NCBI RefSeq assembly: GCF_028689295.1
Contig: NZ_JAQTWL010000004.1
Location: forward strand, 1 to 64,000
Direction of reading: 5' to 3'
DNA length: 64,000 nt
DNA from: Rhodoferax sp.
Lineage (GTDB): Bacteria > Pseudomonadota > Gammaproteobacteria > Burkholderiales > Burkholderiaceae_C
The first letter of the stretch is position 1; each line of letters opens with the position of its first letter. Shown piece after piece: positions 1 through 7,860 of this stretch. A program made the translations under genes and the position numbers. Under the pieces are notes generated by a model, which worked only from the letters and a program-made list of their open reading frames with translations, was not told the DNA's origin and made no database searches.

Positions 1-127
1 TGCCAACGCAACGGGCCAGTCAGATTCATGAGTTGTTGCCGCACCGCTGGCAACCACAAAGTCAAGCTCTTTGATTCTCAGCCACAGCCGCTGCGCTGTG
101 GTCAAGATGGGTTCACAGCGCGCTTAC
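1..127 (+). mobile_element. right end of an IS66-family-like insertion sequence (partial)
   Basis: The first 74 bases encode the tail of a transposase-like protein. The non-coding stretch after it ends at about position 127 in a sequence whose reverse complement begins GTAAGCGCGCTGTG. IS66-family elements are known to begin with GTAA-type terminal repeats and to end shortly after the large transposase gene, so this reads as the right end of such an element. The left end lies outside the window, so neither the paired inverted repeat nor the target duplication can be confirmed. Confidence 0.5.
3..74 (+). CDS. C-terminal fragment of IS66-like transposase
   Basis: The frame beginning at base 3 stays open to a TGA at 72-74 and encodes about 23 residues including IHELLPHRW. 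This resembles the C-terminal end of the large IS66 transposase (TnpC), where an (I/V)-x-ELLP-W motif is usual. The 5' part is beyond the window, so whether the element is intact is unknown. The match rests on a very short peptide. Confidence 0.45.
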   Translation, partial: PTQRASQIHELLPHRWQPQSQAL

Positions 128-311
128 TTACGAGAGCAGGAATTACCCTGTTTTCAATGTCCTGCCCACGGCTTACAGACACACGCACCACGTAACCGGG
201 TGCCATGCGTAGCTTCAAACTGTTGTCAAAAGCTACGTTTTAGCTACGTACAAGAAATCAAATTGACTTCAAAGAACTCCGCTAGCAACGTTCGCTAGCT
301 TGTCCACAAAA

Positions 312-384
312 TCCACAGGCCGAAGTCCCAGCGACCCCCTCAGCGTTTCAGACGCAGGGGGGTGGGAGCTGGGGTACCTGTGGA
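312..384. repeat. imperfect inverted repeat in non-coding DNA
   Basis: The arms TCCACAGG (312-319) and CCTGTGGA (377-384) are exact complements. Inside them CCCAGC/GCTGGG and CCCCCT/AGGGGG blocks pair imperfectly around a centre near 348. The arrangement could be a miniature element or a structured remnant. The rest of 128-430 contains no convincing gene; a 75-codon open frame at 71-298 overlaps the IS end and has no family resemblance. Confidence 0.4.
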
Positions 385-431
385 GGCTTGTGGTCAAGCG
401 TTGATTGCGCAATCCACCATCTCGGGAGCGG

Positions 432-481
432 AAGAATATTCTTATTCTTGCTTGACATAAGAATATTCTTGAGATATTCTT
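432..481 (+). promoter_or_regulatory. promoter with palindromic operator array
   Basis: The perfect 12-bp palindrome AAGAATATTCTT occurs at 432-443 and again at 459-470, 27 bp apart. Half-site copies follow at 476-481 (ATTCTT) and 497-502 (AAGAAT). A consensus -35 TTGACA lies at 452-457, and 17 bp downstream is a -10-like TATTCT (475-480). The second palindrome therefore fills the -35/-10 spacer and the first abuts the -35, a typical repressor layout. The downstream protein starts with a ribbon-helix-helix-like segment, so autorepression is the simplest inference. Confidence 0.7.
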
Positions 482-500
482 ATCTCTTCTTAACTCAAGA

Positions 501-1040
501 ATGGAATTCAAAGTGATATCAATCGACATTGATGATGAGGTTTTTTCTCATCTTGAAAAGCATGCCAAACCATATGTTGACACTCCCAACATGACGTTGC
601 GGCGTTTGCTCGGCCTTACTGACGCACAAACGTTACCTACGCAATCTAATGCTGTAGTCGAAGTGGACCCCGACTTGGAGGCCTTGTACCTCCAAGCTAA
701 GGCCTCCCTCGGTTCGACTAAAGCTTCCCTTGCTCGGACGAAGGCTCCAAAGGCTGATTTGAGATTATTAGTGAAGTCTGGCTACCTTAAGGACGGTGAA
801 AAGTTGAGTTTTCTCGACTATCAAGGCAACGTAGTTCATAAATTCTCTGCTGTTGTTTCAGGCGGGGATCTGATCTACGGCGGACAACGGTATTCCATGA
901 GCAACTTAGCCAAGGAACTCTTGGGCGAATTGGGCTTTTCGAGTACGTCGGTTAGAGGGCCAGCACACTGGGCGAACGAGTCTGGAAAATCTGTGAAGGA
1001 TCTTTGGCAACTCAATCTTGACAAGACACACGAGAAGTGA
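501..1040 (+). CDS. SeqA-like N-terminal domain plus RAMA-type modified-DNA reader domain protein
   Basis: A 179-residue protein with two recognisable parts. Residues 5-39 (ISIDIDDEVFSHLEKHAK and on to LRRLLGL) align by eye with the N-terminal oligomerisation/ribbon-helix-helix segment of SeqA. After a linker containing repeated KAS/KAP stretches, residues 90-175 (LVKSGYLKDGEKLSF, GGDLIYGGQRYSMSNLAKELLG, and W residues near the end) follow the pattern of RAMA domains, predicted readers of modified DNA in restriction-associated proteins. ATG 501 is used here. GTG 513 is a good alternative because GGAA lies seven bases before it and it matches the SeqA start exactly. The gene is AT-richer than its neighbours and sits beside an IS end, suggesting acquisition. 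Function is inferred only. Confidence 0.7.
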   Translation: MEFKVISIDIDDEVFSHLEKHAKPYVDTPNMTLRRLLGLTDAQTLPTQSNAVVEVDPDLEALYLQAKASLGSTKASLARTKAPKADLRLLVKSGYLKDGEKLSFLDYQGNVVHKFSAVVSGGDLIYGGQRYSMSNLAKELLGELGFSSTSVRGPAHWANESGKSVKDLWQLNLDKTHEK

Positions 1041-1051
1041 AATCGCGTATC

Positions 1052-1074
1052 CCCCCGTTCATGTAATACGGGGG
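1052..1074 (+). terminator. hairpin after the SeqA/RAMA gene
   Basis: The arms CCCCCGT (1052-1058) and ACGGGGG (1068-1074) flank a nine-base loop, 12 bases after the stop codon. There is no clear U-tract, so termination is likely but not certain. Confidence 0.45.
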
Positions 1075-1130
1075 ACCTTCAATACAAGAATGCATCATAG
1101 GTGCCTTCTTGCCTCATGGATACGCTCAAC

Positions 1131-1164
1131 GAAAAGGGAAACAAACCATGACAGCTTGTTTCCC
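1131..1164 (-). terminator. rho-independent terminator of tRNA-Lys
   Basis: On the minus strand GGGAAACAA pairs with TTGTTTCCC across an 11-base loop and is followed by TTTTC. It lies 11 bases beyond the tRNA 3' end. Confidence 0.75.
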
Positions 1165-1175
1165 TCTGAATTGGG

Positions 1176-1251
1176 TGGTGGGAACTGAGAGATTCGAACT
1201 CTCGACCTACGGATTAAGAGTCCGCTGCTCTACCAGCTGAGCTAAGTTCCC
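1176..1251 (-). tRNA. tRNA-Lys (anticodon CTT)
   Basis: The minus strand reads as a complete 76-nt tRNA with encoded CCA. The acceptor stem is GGGAACT/AGTTCCC, the D-loop contains AGCTCAGCTGGTAGAGC, the anticodon arm is GCGGA-CTCTTAA-TCCGT and the T-loop is GTTCGAATC. The anticodon in the seven-base loop is CTT, reading AAG lysine codons. A terminator follows it. Confidence 0.95.
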
Positions 1252-1389
1252 TTGGATTCAGCGAAACAGTATTTGCTTCGTGAGTGGCAGAATTCTAGCA
1301 GAGCCATTTTCAGGCCAAACCCGGCAATTCCGGGGTAAAGAAGTGACCTTATGATCCGGAAAAGCGCACGACGCCGCTTCAAAACGATC

Positions 1390-1415
1390 ACATCAACAAA
1401 TGCTCACCCGCGTTG
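1390..1415 (-). repeat. duplicated 3' tail of guaC (copy upstream of ankyrin gene)
   Basis: This 26-bp stretch differs at one position from 2250-2275, which encodes the last eight residues of GuaC. Read on the minus strand it keeps the same codons and is closed by TGA (1388-1390) in place of the TAG of guaC. No further guaC homology is visible on the upstream side. Confidence 0.75.
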
Positions 1416-1440
1416 CTATTTAACAATGAGATGCTCAGCG

Positions 1441-2214
1441 ATGAAACACCCTCTACTTGAAGGCCTGGGAGCAGACTACCCGACCTACCTTGAACAGCAC
1501 CATGACCGTTTACTCATCAAGATCGACGAACTGTGGGATACACCAGAAATCGATGACTACCTGAGTGATCTTCTGATCGACAAGCGCGGGGGACGCAAGG
1601 GGTTTGCCCCTGATGCGGTAAAAGAGCTCAATGCCTTGCGGGAATACAGGATGCTGGAGACCTTCCTGGCGGTAGAGAGGAAAGAAATCGCGATCCAGGA
1701 ATTGGAAAAGCGCGGTATTTTTCGCAGCAGAGCTGGTTTTTTAAGGGCGGTAGAAGATGGAGATGTGGAAGTCACCGATTTATTTATCCGGGCAAATTTT
1801 AATATCCACCAGACGGATGACAACGGTACGCCGCTGCTGCTTCTTGCTTTGAAGAAGGGTTTCACCATCATGGCAAAGATGCTTCTCAATGCGGGCGCGG
1901 ACGTCAATGAAAAGGACAAACTGGGCCTGACGCCGCTGATGGTTGCGTGCGGTAAATCGACAGTTGGCTACAAGGACGTTGCCGAAATGCTGATCAGGAA
2001 AGGGGCGCACATCAACGTTCGTGACCCCATGGGCTACACGCCGCTGTTGTTGGCGCTCTCGGGAGGCACGATCGACATTGCGGAATTGCTCATCAATAGA
2101 GGCGCAGATATCACTGCCCGGACAAGGAAAGGCGACACGCCTCTGTCCCTGGCACAGAATGCGCAATGCGCCGAAATCGTCGATCTGTTGATAAGCAAGG
2201 GTGCAAAAAGCTGA
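1441..2214 (+). CDS. ankyrin-repeat protein
   Basis: A 257-residue protein from ATG 1441; an in-frame ATG at 1426 is possible and neither has a strong ribosome-binding site. The N-terminal third is helical with no recognised domain. From about residue 100 there are four to five ankyrin repeats, seen as GADVNEKDKLGLTPLMVAC, GAHINVRDPMGYTPLLLAL and GADITARTRKGDTPLSLA, each with the TPL(L) turn. No signal peptide or membrane segment is visible, so it is probably a cytoplasmic protein-binding scaffold. It lies between a copy of the guaC 3' tail and guaC itself, suggesting later insertion. The partner is unknown. Confidence 0.85.
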   Translation: MKHPLLEGLGADYPTYLEQHHDRLLIKIDELWDTPEIDDYLSDLLIDKRGGRKGFAPDAVKELNALREYRMLETFLAVERKEIAIQELEKRGIFRSRAGFLRAVEDGDVEVTDLFIRANFNIHQTDDNGTPLLLLALKKGFTIMAKMLLNAGADVNEKDKLGLTPLMVACGKSTVGYKDVAEMLIRKGAHINVRDPMGYTPLLLALSGGTIDIAELLINRGADITARTRKGDTPLSLAQNAQCAEIVDLLISKGAKS

Positions 2215-2219
2215 AACGA

Positions 2220-2240
2220 CCCTGAAGCAGGGCTTCAGGG
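2220..2240. terminator. hairpin between convergent ankyrin gene and guaC
   Basis: CCCTGAAG (2220-2227) pairs perfectly with CTTCAGGG (2233-2240) around a five-base loop, five bases after the ankyrin stop and seven before the guaC stop. It can serve both strands, though neither side has a clear U-tract. Confidence 0.55.
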
Positions 2241-2247
2241 AGGTGGA

Positions 2248-3225
2248 CTACATCAACAAATGTTCACCCGCGTTGTCGCCGCCCAGGGTGACGTAATTGA
2301 CCTTGCGGATGTCCATCAGGCTCTTGCCGCCTGAGTAGCTGATGGAGCTTTGCACGTCCTGTTCCATCTCGATCAGCGTGCCGGCCAGCTTGCCCTTGAT
2401 GGGCTCCAGAATGCGCTTGCCCTCGACGTGCTTGTATTCGCCCTTGTTGAAGTCGCTGGCCGAGCCGTAATATTCCTTGTAGAGCTTGCCATCGACCTCT
2501 ACCGTCTGGCCCGGGCTTTCCTCGTGGCCGGCAAACAGCGAGCCGATCATGACCATGGTGGCGCCAAAGCGGATGCTCTTGGCAATGTCGCCGTGGTCGC
2601 GAATGCCGCCGTCGGCAATGATGGGCTTGGTGGCCACGCGGGCGCACCATTTGACCGCGCTCAGTTGCCAACCTCCGGTGCCAAAGCCGGTCTTGAGCTT
2701 GGTGATGCAGACCTTGCCCGGGCCAATGCCGACCTTGGTGGCGTCGGCGCCCCAATTTTCCAGGTCGATCACCGCCTCGGGCGTGGCCACGTTGCCGGCA
2801 ATGATGAAGGTGCCGGGAATTTTTTCGCGCAGATAGCCGATCATGGCTTTCACGTTGTCCGAGTGGCCGTGGGCAATGTCGATGGTGATGTATTCCGGCG
2901 CCAATCCCAGCGCCACCAGTTGATCGACCGTGTCGTAATCCGGCTTTTTAACGCCGAGGGAAATGGACGCGTACAGGCCGCGCGCCTTCATGGCTTTGAC
3001 AAACTGCACGTTGTCCAGATCGAACCGGTGCATCACATAAAAGTAATTGTTTTGCGCCAGCCAGATGCAAATGTCCTCGCTCACCACGGTTTTCATGTTG
3101 GCGGGCACCACCGGAATGCGAAAGCGCTGCGGCCCGAGCTGCACGCTGGCGTCGCACTCAGAGCGGCTGTCCACGCGGCATTTGCGCGGCAGCAGCAGGA
3201 TGTTGTCGTAGTCGAAGATTTCCAT
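2248..3225 (-). CDS. guaC: GMP reductase
   Basis: GuaC converts GMP to IMP with NADPH and release of ammonia, returning guanine nucleotides to the purine pool. The 325-residue protein has the IMPDH/GMPR barrel, with the catalytic cysteine at about residue 173 in [11 protein letters not shown] and the phosphate-binding [21 protein letters not shown] segment. The length fits the shorter type-2 family found in many bacteria (about 326 aa). The start is set at [15 protein letters not shown]; an upstream TTG would add six unconserved residues. It is convergent with the ankyrin gene and divergent from uvrD. Its leader contains a strong terminator hairpin, which suggests attenuation. The last codons are duplicated at 1390-1415. 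Confidence 0.95.
   Translation of the reverse strand: MEIFDYDNILLLPRKCRVDSRSECDASVQLGPQRFRIPVVPANMKTVVSEDICIWLAQNNYFYVMHRFDLDNVQFVKAMKARGLYASISLGVKKPDYDTVDQLVALGLAPEYITIDIAHGHSDNVKAMIGYLREKIPGTFIIAGNVATPEAVIDLENWGADATKVGIGPGKVCITKLKTGFGTGGWQLSAVKWCARVATKPIIADGGIRDHGDIAKSIRFGATMVMIGSLFAGHEESPGQTVEVDGKLYKEYYGSASDFNKGEYKHVEGKRILEPIKGKLAGTLIEMEQDVQSSISYSGGKSLMDIRKVNYVTLGGDNAGEHLLM
2250..2275 (-). repeat. 3' end of guaC, parent copy of the 26-bp duplication
   Basis: This is identical to 1390-1415 except for one base (T/C at 2263/1403). The two copies lie 860 bp apart in direct orientation and bracket the ankyrin gene. Confidence 0.75.
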
Positions 3226-3241
3226 GGTCTGGCACCTGTTC

Positions 3242-3275
3242 AAAAAAAACCGGGCCGCAATTGCTTGGGCCCGGT
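3242..3275 (-). terminator. intrinsic terminator in the guaC leader (candidate attenuator)
   Basis: On the minus strand ACCGGGCC, an 11-base loop and GGCCCGGT are followed by eight Ts, a textbook terminator. It ends only 17 bases before the guaC start. A TAGAAT box on the same strand lies just upstream of the hairpin. No minus-strand gene lies upstream that it could terminate, because uvrD runs the other way. Confidence 0.7.
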
Positions 3276-3318
3276 GCTTGATTCTATCGAAGTCGGGGTG
3301 GCTTTCTACAATGCCTTC

Positions 3319-5712
3319 ATGTTTTCAACCCCGACCCCACCCAGACCGCCCGATGCAGGCCTGCTGAACAACCTGAACCCCGAGCAACTGGCCGCTGTCA
3401 CGCTGCCGGCCGAGCACGCGCTGATTCTGGCCGGGGCGGGTTCCGGCAAAACGCGGGTGCTCACCACGCGCATTGCCTGGCTGCTGCAAACCGGCCAGGT
3501 GTCGCCCGGCGGCATTCTGGCGGTCACGTTCACCAACAAAGCCGCCAAGGAGATGATGACGCGCCTGGCCGCCATGTTGCCGCTCAATGTGCGCGGCATG
3601 TGGATCGGCACCTTTCACGGCTTGTGCAATCGCTTTTTGCGCGCCCACTACAAGCTGGCGAACCTGCCGCAGAGCTTTCAGATTTTGGACATGCAAGACC
3701 AGTTGTCTTCCATCAAACGCCTGTACAAGCAGTTCGGCATCGATGACGAGCGCTTTCCGCCCAAGCCCATGCAGTGGTTCATTGGCGGCTGCAAGGAAGA
3801 CGGTTTGCGCCCCAATATGGTGGAAGCACGCGACGACGAGACACGCAAAAAGATCGAGATTTACCAGCTTTACGAGGAACAATGCCAGCGCGAAGGCGTG
3901 GTCGATTTTGGCGAGCTGATGCTGCGCTCCTACGAATTGCTGCGCGACAACGATCCCATTCGTGAGCATTACCAGCGCCGCTTCAGGCACATTCTGATCG
4001 ACGAGTTCCAGGACACCAACAAGCTGCAATACGCCTGGATCAAGATGCTGGCCGGCACCGGCGCCCACAGCACGGCAGATGGTGCGTTCCAGCCCACCGG
4101 CTGCGTGCTGGCCGTGGGGGATGATGACCAGAGCATTTACGCCTTTCGGGGTGCGCGCGTGGGCAACATGGCCGACTTTGTGCGCGAATTCGGCGTCAAG
4201 CACCAGATCAAGTTGGAGGAAAACTACCGCAGCGGCAGCAACATTCTGGATAGCGCCAACGCCCTGATCGGACACAACAGCAAGCGCCTGGGCAAAAACC
4301 TGCGCACCGCCCAGGGGCCGGGCGAGCCGGTGCGGGTGTTCGAGGCGCCCAGCGACTTTGCCGAGGCGCAGTGGATGGTGGACGAGATGAAGCAGTTGGT
4401 GCGCGAAGGCTATGAGCGCAAGGAAATTGCCGTGCTGTACCGCAGCAACGCGCAAAGCCGCGTGATCGAGACCGCGCTGTTCAACGCGGGCATGCCCTAC
4501 AAGGTGTATGGCGGCCTGCGATTTTTTGAGCGCGCTGAAATCAAGAACGCGCTGGCCTACTTGCGCCTGTTGGAGAACCCGCGCGACGACACCAGCTTTT
4601 TGCGCGCCGTCAACTTTCCGCCGCGCGGCATCGGCATGCGCAGCCTGGAGCAGTTGCAGGATGTGGCGCGCGCCAGCGGCTGCTCGCTCAGCGATGCAGT
4701 CAGCGGCCTCGGTGGCAAGGCGGGCACCAAGATTGGCAGCTTTCTGGCGGGCATCGACGTGCTGCGCGAGCAGACGCAGGGCTTGAGCCTGCGCGAAACG
4801 ATTGAACTCACGCTGGATCACAGTGGCCTGATCGACCACTACAAGGCCGACCGCGAAGGTGCTGACCGGGTGGAGAATTTGGAGGAGTTGGTCAATGCCG
4901 CCGAGAGTTTTGTCAGCATTGAAGGTTTTGGCCGCGACGCCGTGACGCTGCCGGTGGATGAATTGGGCCAGCCGCTCACTCAGTCGCCGGCCTCGCAAGG
5001 CTTGGATATGAGTCAGCCGGTGCAGGACATCCCCGCGCCCGATGCCGAGACCGGTGAAACCTTGTCACCGCTGGCGGCCTTTTTGACCCATGCCGCGCTG
5101 GAGGCGGGTGACAACCAGGCGCAGGCCGGGCAGGATGCCATTCAGCTCATGACGGTGCACGCCAGCAAGGGCCTGGAGTTTGACTGCGTGTTCATCACCG
5201 GCATCGAAGAAGGCCTGTTCCCGCACGAGAATTCCATGAACGACCGCGATGGCCTGGAGGAAGAACGCCGCCTGATGTACGTGGCTATCACGCGCGCCCG
5301 CAAGCGGCTGTATCTGAGCCACTCGCAGACCCGCATGCTGCACGGCCAGACGCGCTACAACCTGCGCAGCCGCTTTTTTGAAGAGCTGCCCGACGAGGCG
5401 CTGAAATGGATCACGCCCAGGCACCCGGGTTTTGGCAAGTCCGACAACTTTGCAGACGCCGTTTATTCAGGACGGCTCGGCACGGATTACTCACGCTTTT
5501 CAGCGCCAATCCCGAAACCTGTGGCGCAACCCAAGGCCGAGGCGCAAGGCAGCTTGCGCACCGGGCAAAAGGTGTTTCACGCCAAGTTTGGTGAAGGCAC
5601 GGTGTTGTTGCTGGAAGGCAAGGGTGACGATGCGCGCGCGCAAATCAACTTCCCGCGCCACGGCGTCAAGTGGCTGGCGCTGTCGGTAGCCAAGCTTACG
5701 CCGGTGGATTGA
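3319..5712 (+). CDS. uvrD: DNA helicase II, UvrD/PcrA family
   Basis: A superfamily 1A ATP-dependent 3'-5' helicase for nucleotide excision and mismatch repair and for replication-fork maintenance. The 797-residue protein has Walker A (GAGSGKT, residues 39-45), motif Ia [10 protein letters not shown], Walker B/motif II (LIDEFQDTN, about 225), motif [16 protein letters not shown], motif IV ENYRSG and C-terminal motifs V-VI ([25 protein letters not shown]). It ends in the tudor-like tail of UvrD/PcrA ([13 protein letters not shown]). The start is ATG 3319; the reading frame is open far upstream over guaC but that part is antisense shadow. It overlaps the 3' end of the next, convergent gene by 17 bp. 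Confidence 0.96.
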   Translation: MFSTPTPPRPPDAGLLNNLNPEQLAAVTLPAEHALILAGAGSGKTRVLTTRIAWLLQTGQVSPGGILAVTFTNKAAKEMMTRLAAMLPLNVRGMWIGTFHGLCNRFLRAHYKLANLPQSFQILDMQDQLSSIKRLYKQFGIDDERFPPKPMQWFIGGCKEDGLRPNMVEARDDETRKKIEIYQLYEEQCQREGVVDFGELMLRSYELLRDNDPIREHYQRRFRHILIDEFQDTNKLQYAWIKMLAGTGAHSTADGAFQPTGCVLAVGDDDQSIYAFRGARVGNMADFVREFGVKHQIKLEENYRSGSNILDSANALIGHNSKRLGKNLRTAQGPGEPVRVFEAPSDFAEAQWMVDEMKQLVREGYERKEIAVLYRSNAQSRVIETALFNAGMPYKVYGGLRFFERAEIKNALAYLRLLENPRDDTSFLRAVNFPPRGIGMRSLEQLQDVARASGCSLSDAVSGLGGKAGTKIGSFLAGIDVLREQTQGLSLRETIELTLDHSGLIDHYKADREGADRVENLEELVNAAESFVSIEGFGRDAVTLPVDELGQPLTQSPASQGLDMSQPVQDIPAPDAETGETLSPLAAFLTHAALEAGDNQAQAGQDAIQLMTVHASKGLEFDCVFITGIEEGLFPHENSMNDRDGLEEERRLMYVAITRARKRLYLSHSQTRMLHGQTRYNLRSRFFEELPDEALKWITPRHPGFGKSDNFADAVYSGRLGTDYSRFSAPIPKPVAQPKAEAQGSLRTGQKVFHAKFGEGTVLLLEGKGDDARAQINFPRHGVKWLALSVAKLTPVD

Positions 5713-6502
5713 GCTGGGTCTGATCTGGCCCGGGGGGAGTTTCAGGCTCGAAACAGTCGCGGTAGGTGAAATACAGCGAGGTGAAAAACATCGACGCCAG
5801 CAGCATCAGCGCCGGAAACAACATCATCCCTGACAGCGCCGGGTTGCCCGCCAGGGTGCCCAGCGTGCTGATGGCCAGAATGGTCACGACGATGGCGCCC
5901 ATCCAGGCGAAGCCAAACCAGGTAAAGGCCCAGAAGTTGCGAAAACACGCCACGATGCTGAAAAACATGCTTTTCAGCGGTGGCAAGTCGTGCCAGAACA
6001 CCAGGGCCGGGGCGTGCCAGAACATCAGCGACAGCGGCAAGTGCAGGCCAATGAAGACCCACATGGCCATTTGAAAGTCGGGTGACTGCAGCAGCTCCGC
6101 AGTGGGTGCGCTGCCACCCAGGTAAAGCCGGGCAAAGCCGCCGCCATCCACCAGGTACGACGCGCCCATGGCCAGCAGGAAGCCGGCCGCATACATTGCA
6201 CCCAGCGCCAGCATGGCACGCACTTTGGCGGGGCCGGCGCGAAAGGCGGTAAACAGGATGAGAGGCATGGGGAACTTGCCCTGCGTGGCTTCACGGGTGG
6301 CCGCCATCAGCCCCAGCGTGGCCGCGGGCAGCAGCGTCATGGCCAGCGGCAGGCCGACGATCGGCAGCATGGTGACCACCGACATGAGCGCCATGAAGAT
6401 GAAAAACAGCCCGGCCAGCGCCAGCGGCTGCTTGAAGAAGGTCTGCATGCCCAGCTTGACCCAGACGGCACCAGTGCGGGCGGGAACGAGCTTGAGCTTC
6501 AT
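5696..6502 (-). CDS. BPSS1780-family multi-pass membrane protein
   Basis: A 268-residue protein with about six hydrophobic segments, beginning with FFKQPLALAGLFFIFMALMS and ending in a hydrophilic proline-rich tail. It resembles the betaproteobacterial BPSS1780 family of inner-membrane proteins, which has no assigned function. Its start overlaps the thrB stop (ATGA, 6499-6502), so it is translationally coupled behind thrB. Its 3' end overlaps uvrD tail to tail. Confidence 0.8.
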   Translation of the reverse strand: MKLKLVPARTGAVWVKLGMQTFFKQPLALAGLFFIFMALMSVVTMLPIVGLPLAMTLLPAATLGLMAATREATQGKFPMPLILFTAFRAGPAKVRAMLALGAMYAAGFLLAMGASYLVDGGGFARLYLGGSAPTAELLQSPDFQMAMWVFIGLHLPLSLMFWHAPALVFWHDLPPLKSMFFSIVACFRNFWAFTWFGFAWMGAIVVTILAISTLGTLAGNPALSGMMLFPALMLLASMFFTSLYFTYRDCFEPETPPGPDQTQLNPPA

Positions 6503-7494
6503 GCGAGCGCCTCCAGCGCCGGATAGTCCAGCTTTTGGTTGGCAAGGTGACGCAGCACGCGCTCGAAGTGAGCAGGGTCATGGGCTTGCAGCAGGCTGGC
6601 TTGGCGCGGCAGGTAAAAGTCCCACAGGCGAGACAGCCAGAAGCGCAAGGCGGCGGCGCGCAGCAGGGCCGGCAGCAGTTCTTTTTCTGCAACTTGCAGG
6701 GGTCGCACGCTGTCATAAGCCGCCAGGAATTGGTGGGCATTGGCCGCGTGGTGTGCGCCGCTGGCCTGGTCGATGCACCAGTCGTTGAGGCACACCGCCA
6801 GGTCGAACAGCCAGGTGTCATTCCCGGCAAAGTAAAAGTCAAAAAAGCCGCGCAAAACCGGCTGACCTGCCACCGTTTCGAACATCACGTTGTCGCGAAA
6901 CAGATCGGCATGGATCGGGCCACGGGGCAGGGCGGCGTAGGCCGGCTGAGTTGCTACCTCGTTTTGGTAGGCCAGCTCCTGGGTGAGCAGGTTTTTCTGG
7001 CTGTCGGTCAGGTAGGGCAACACCACCGGCGTGGTCTCGTTCCACCAGTCCAGGCCGCGCAGGTTGGGCTGGCTCATGTCAAAGTCGCCCCCGGCCAGGT
7101 GCATGCGGGCCAGCATGGCGCCCACCTGGGCGCAGTGCGCCGGGCCGGGCTCAAGCTCCTTTTGGCCGCTTAACTTGTCAACCACGGCAGCGGGCTTGCC
7201 CTTGACCTCGAACACCAGCTCGCCCCGGGCGTTGGCATGCGGCTCCGGCACCACGATGCCGCGCTGCGCCAGGTGCTTCATCAGGCGCAAATAAAACGGC
7301 AATTGCTCGAACGTCAGGCGCTCGAACAGGGTCAGCACGTAGTCGTGGTGCTGGCCGTTTTTTAATGAGGAGACAAAATAATTGGTGTTCTCGATGCCGC
7401 CAGCGCAGCCTTGCAGATCCTGCAACTCGCCTAATTGAAGCTGCAACAGCAGCGCGCTGGCCTCAGCGAACGAGACTTCGGTATAGACCGCCAT
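6499..7494 (-). CDS. thrB: homoserine kinase (ThrB type II)
   Basis: It phosphorylates homoserine to O-phosphohomoserine in threonine synthesis. The 331-residue protein has the aminoglycoside-phosphotransferase-like kinase fold of proteobacterial ThrB: the N-terminal GGIENTNYFV loop, the catalytic PIHADLFRDNVMF segment near residue 200 and the metal-binding GFFDFYFAG segment. It is not the GHMP-type ThrB. It is coupled to the downstream membrane-protein gene, and a small secreted-protein gene lies three bases upstream, so three minus-strand genes probably form one transcript. Confidence 0.92.
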   Translation of the reverse strand: MAVYTEVSFAEASALLLQLQLGELQDLQGCAGGIENTNYFVSSLKNGQHHDYVLTLFERLTFEQLPFYLRLMKHLAQRGIVVPEPHANARGELVFEVKGKPAAVVDKLSGQKELEPGPAHCAQVGAMLARMHLAGGDFDMSQPNLRGLDWWNETTPVVLPYLTDSQKNLLTQELAYQNEVATQPAYAALPRGPIHADLFRDNVMFETVAGQPVLRGFFDFYFAGNDTWLFDLAVCLNDWCIDQASGAHHAANAHQFLAAYDSVRPLQVAEKELLPALLRAAALRFWLSRLWDFYLPRQASLLQAHDPAHFERVLRHLANQKLDYPALEALA

Positions 7495-7497
7495 CGC

Positions 7498-7794
7498 TCA
7501 GAATCCCAGCACTTTCCAGGTGCGCTCACCCGTTTTGGGTGCCACCTGATAGGCCGGCATGTTGTTTTTGGGCTGCACCGAGATGCTTTGGGTTTCGCCG
7601 CCCACGCGGACCTCGTCAATGCGCGCGCCGGAATCTTCCACCTGGATGTGTTCGACGCGGGGTTGTGCCTTGGAAGGGGTGTCGGGCTGCACAGTCGCGC
7701 TGGCAGGGGACGCCGGGGTGGTGGCGATGGGGGTTTGGCTCCATGCCAGGCCGCAGGCCAGCAGGAGGGGTAGGACGGTGTAGGTTGAGCGCAT
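7498..7794 (-). CDS. DUF2782-family secreted protein
   Basis: A 98-residue protein with a signal peptide (MRSTYTVLPLLLACGLAWSQ, cleavage likely after WSQ) followed by a Pro/Ala/Thr linker. The conserved part has RVEHIQVEDSGARIDEVRVGG, an ISVQPKN segment and a C-terminal W-K-V-L-G-F. This matches the DUF2782 family, which in many Gamma- and Betaproteobacteria sits beside thrB and polA, as here. The protein is probably periplasmic; its function is unknown. ATG 7794 is the natural start, 66 bp from the divergent polA start. Confidence 0.8.
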   Translation of the reverse strand: MRSTYTVLPLLLACGLAWSQTPIATTPASPASATVQPDTPSKAQPRVEHIQVEDSGARIDEVRVGGETQSISVQPKNNMPAYQVAPKTGERTWKVLGF

Positions 7795-7860
7795 CTTTTG
7801 ATTGTAGAGAAAGCCAGGGGGCAAAGCGGTTGGCGGGCCGGGTGCAGGCAAAATGCCGAC

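Noticed and set aside
71..298. 75-codon open frame at the left edge
   Set aside because: Crosses the IS end and has no recognisable features or ribosome-binding site.
2350..3318. Long in-frame extension upstream of uvrD (323 codons)
   Set aside because: It is antisense to guaC, shows no family resemblance, and the conserved UvrD sequence starts at ATG 3319.
3325..4998. 557-codon open frame antisense to uvrD
   Set aside because: A GC-rich shadow frame; composition is Ala/His/Gln-rich with no domain, fully inside a clear gene.
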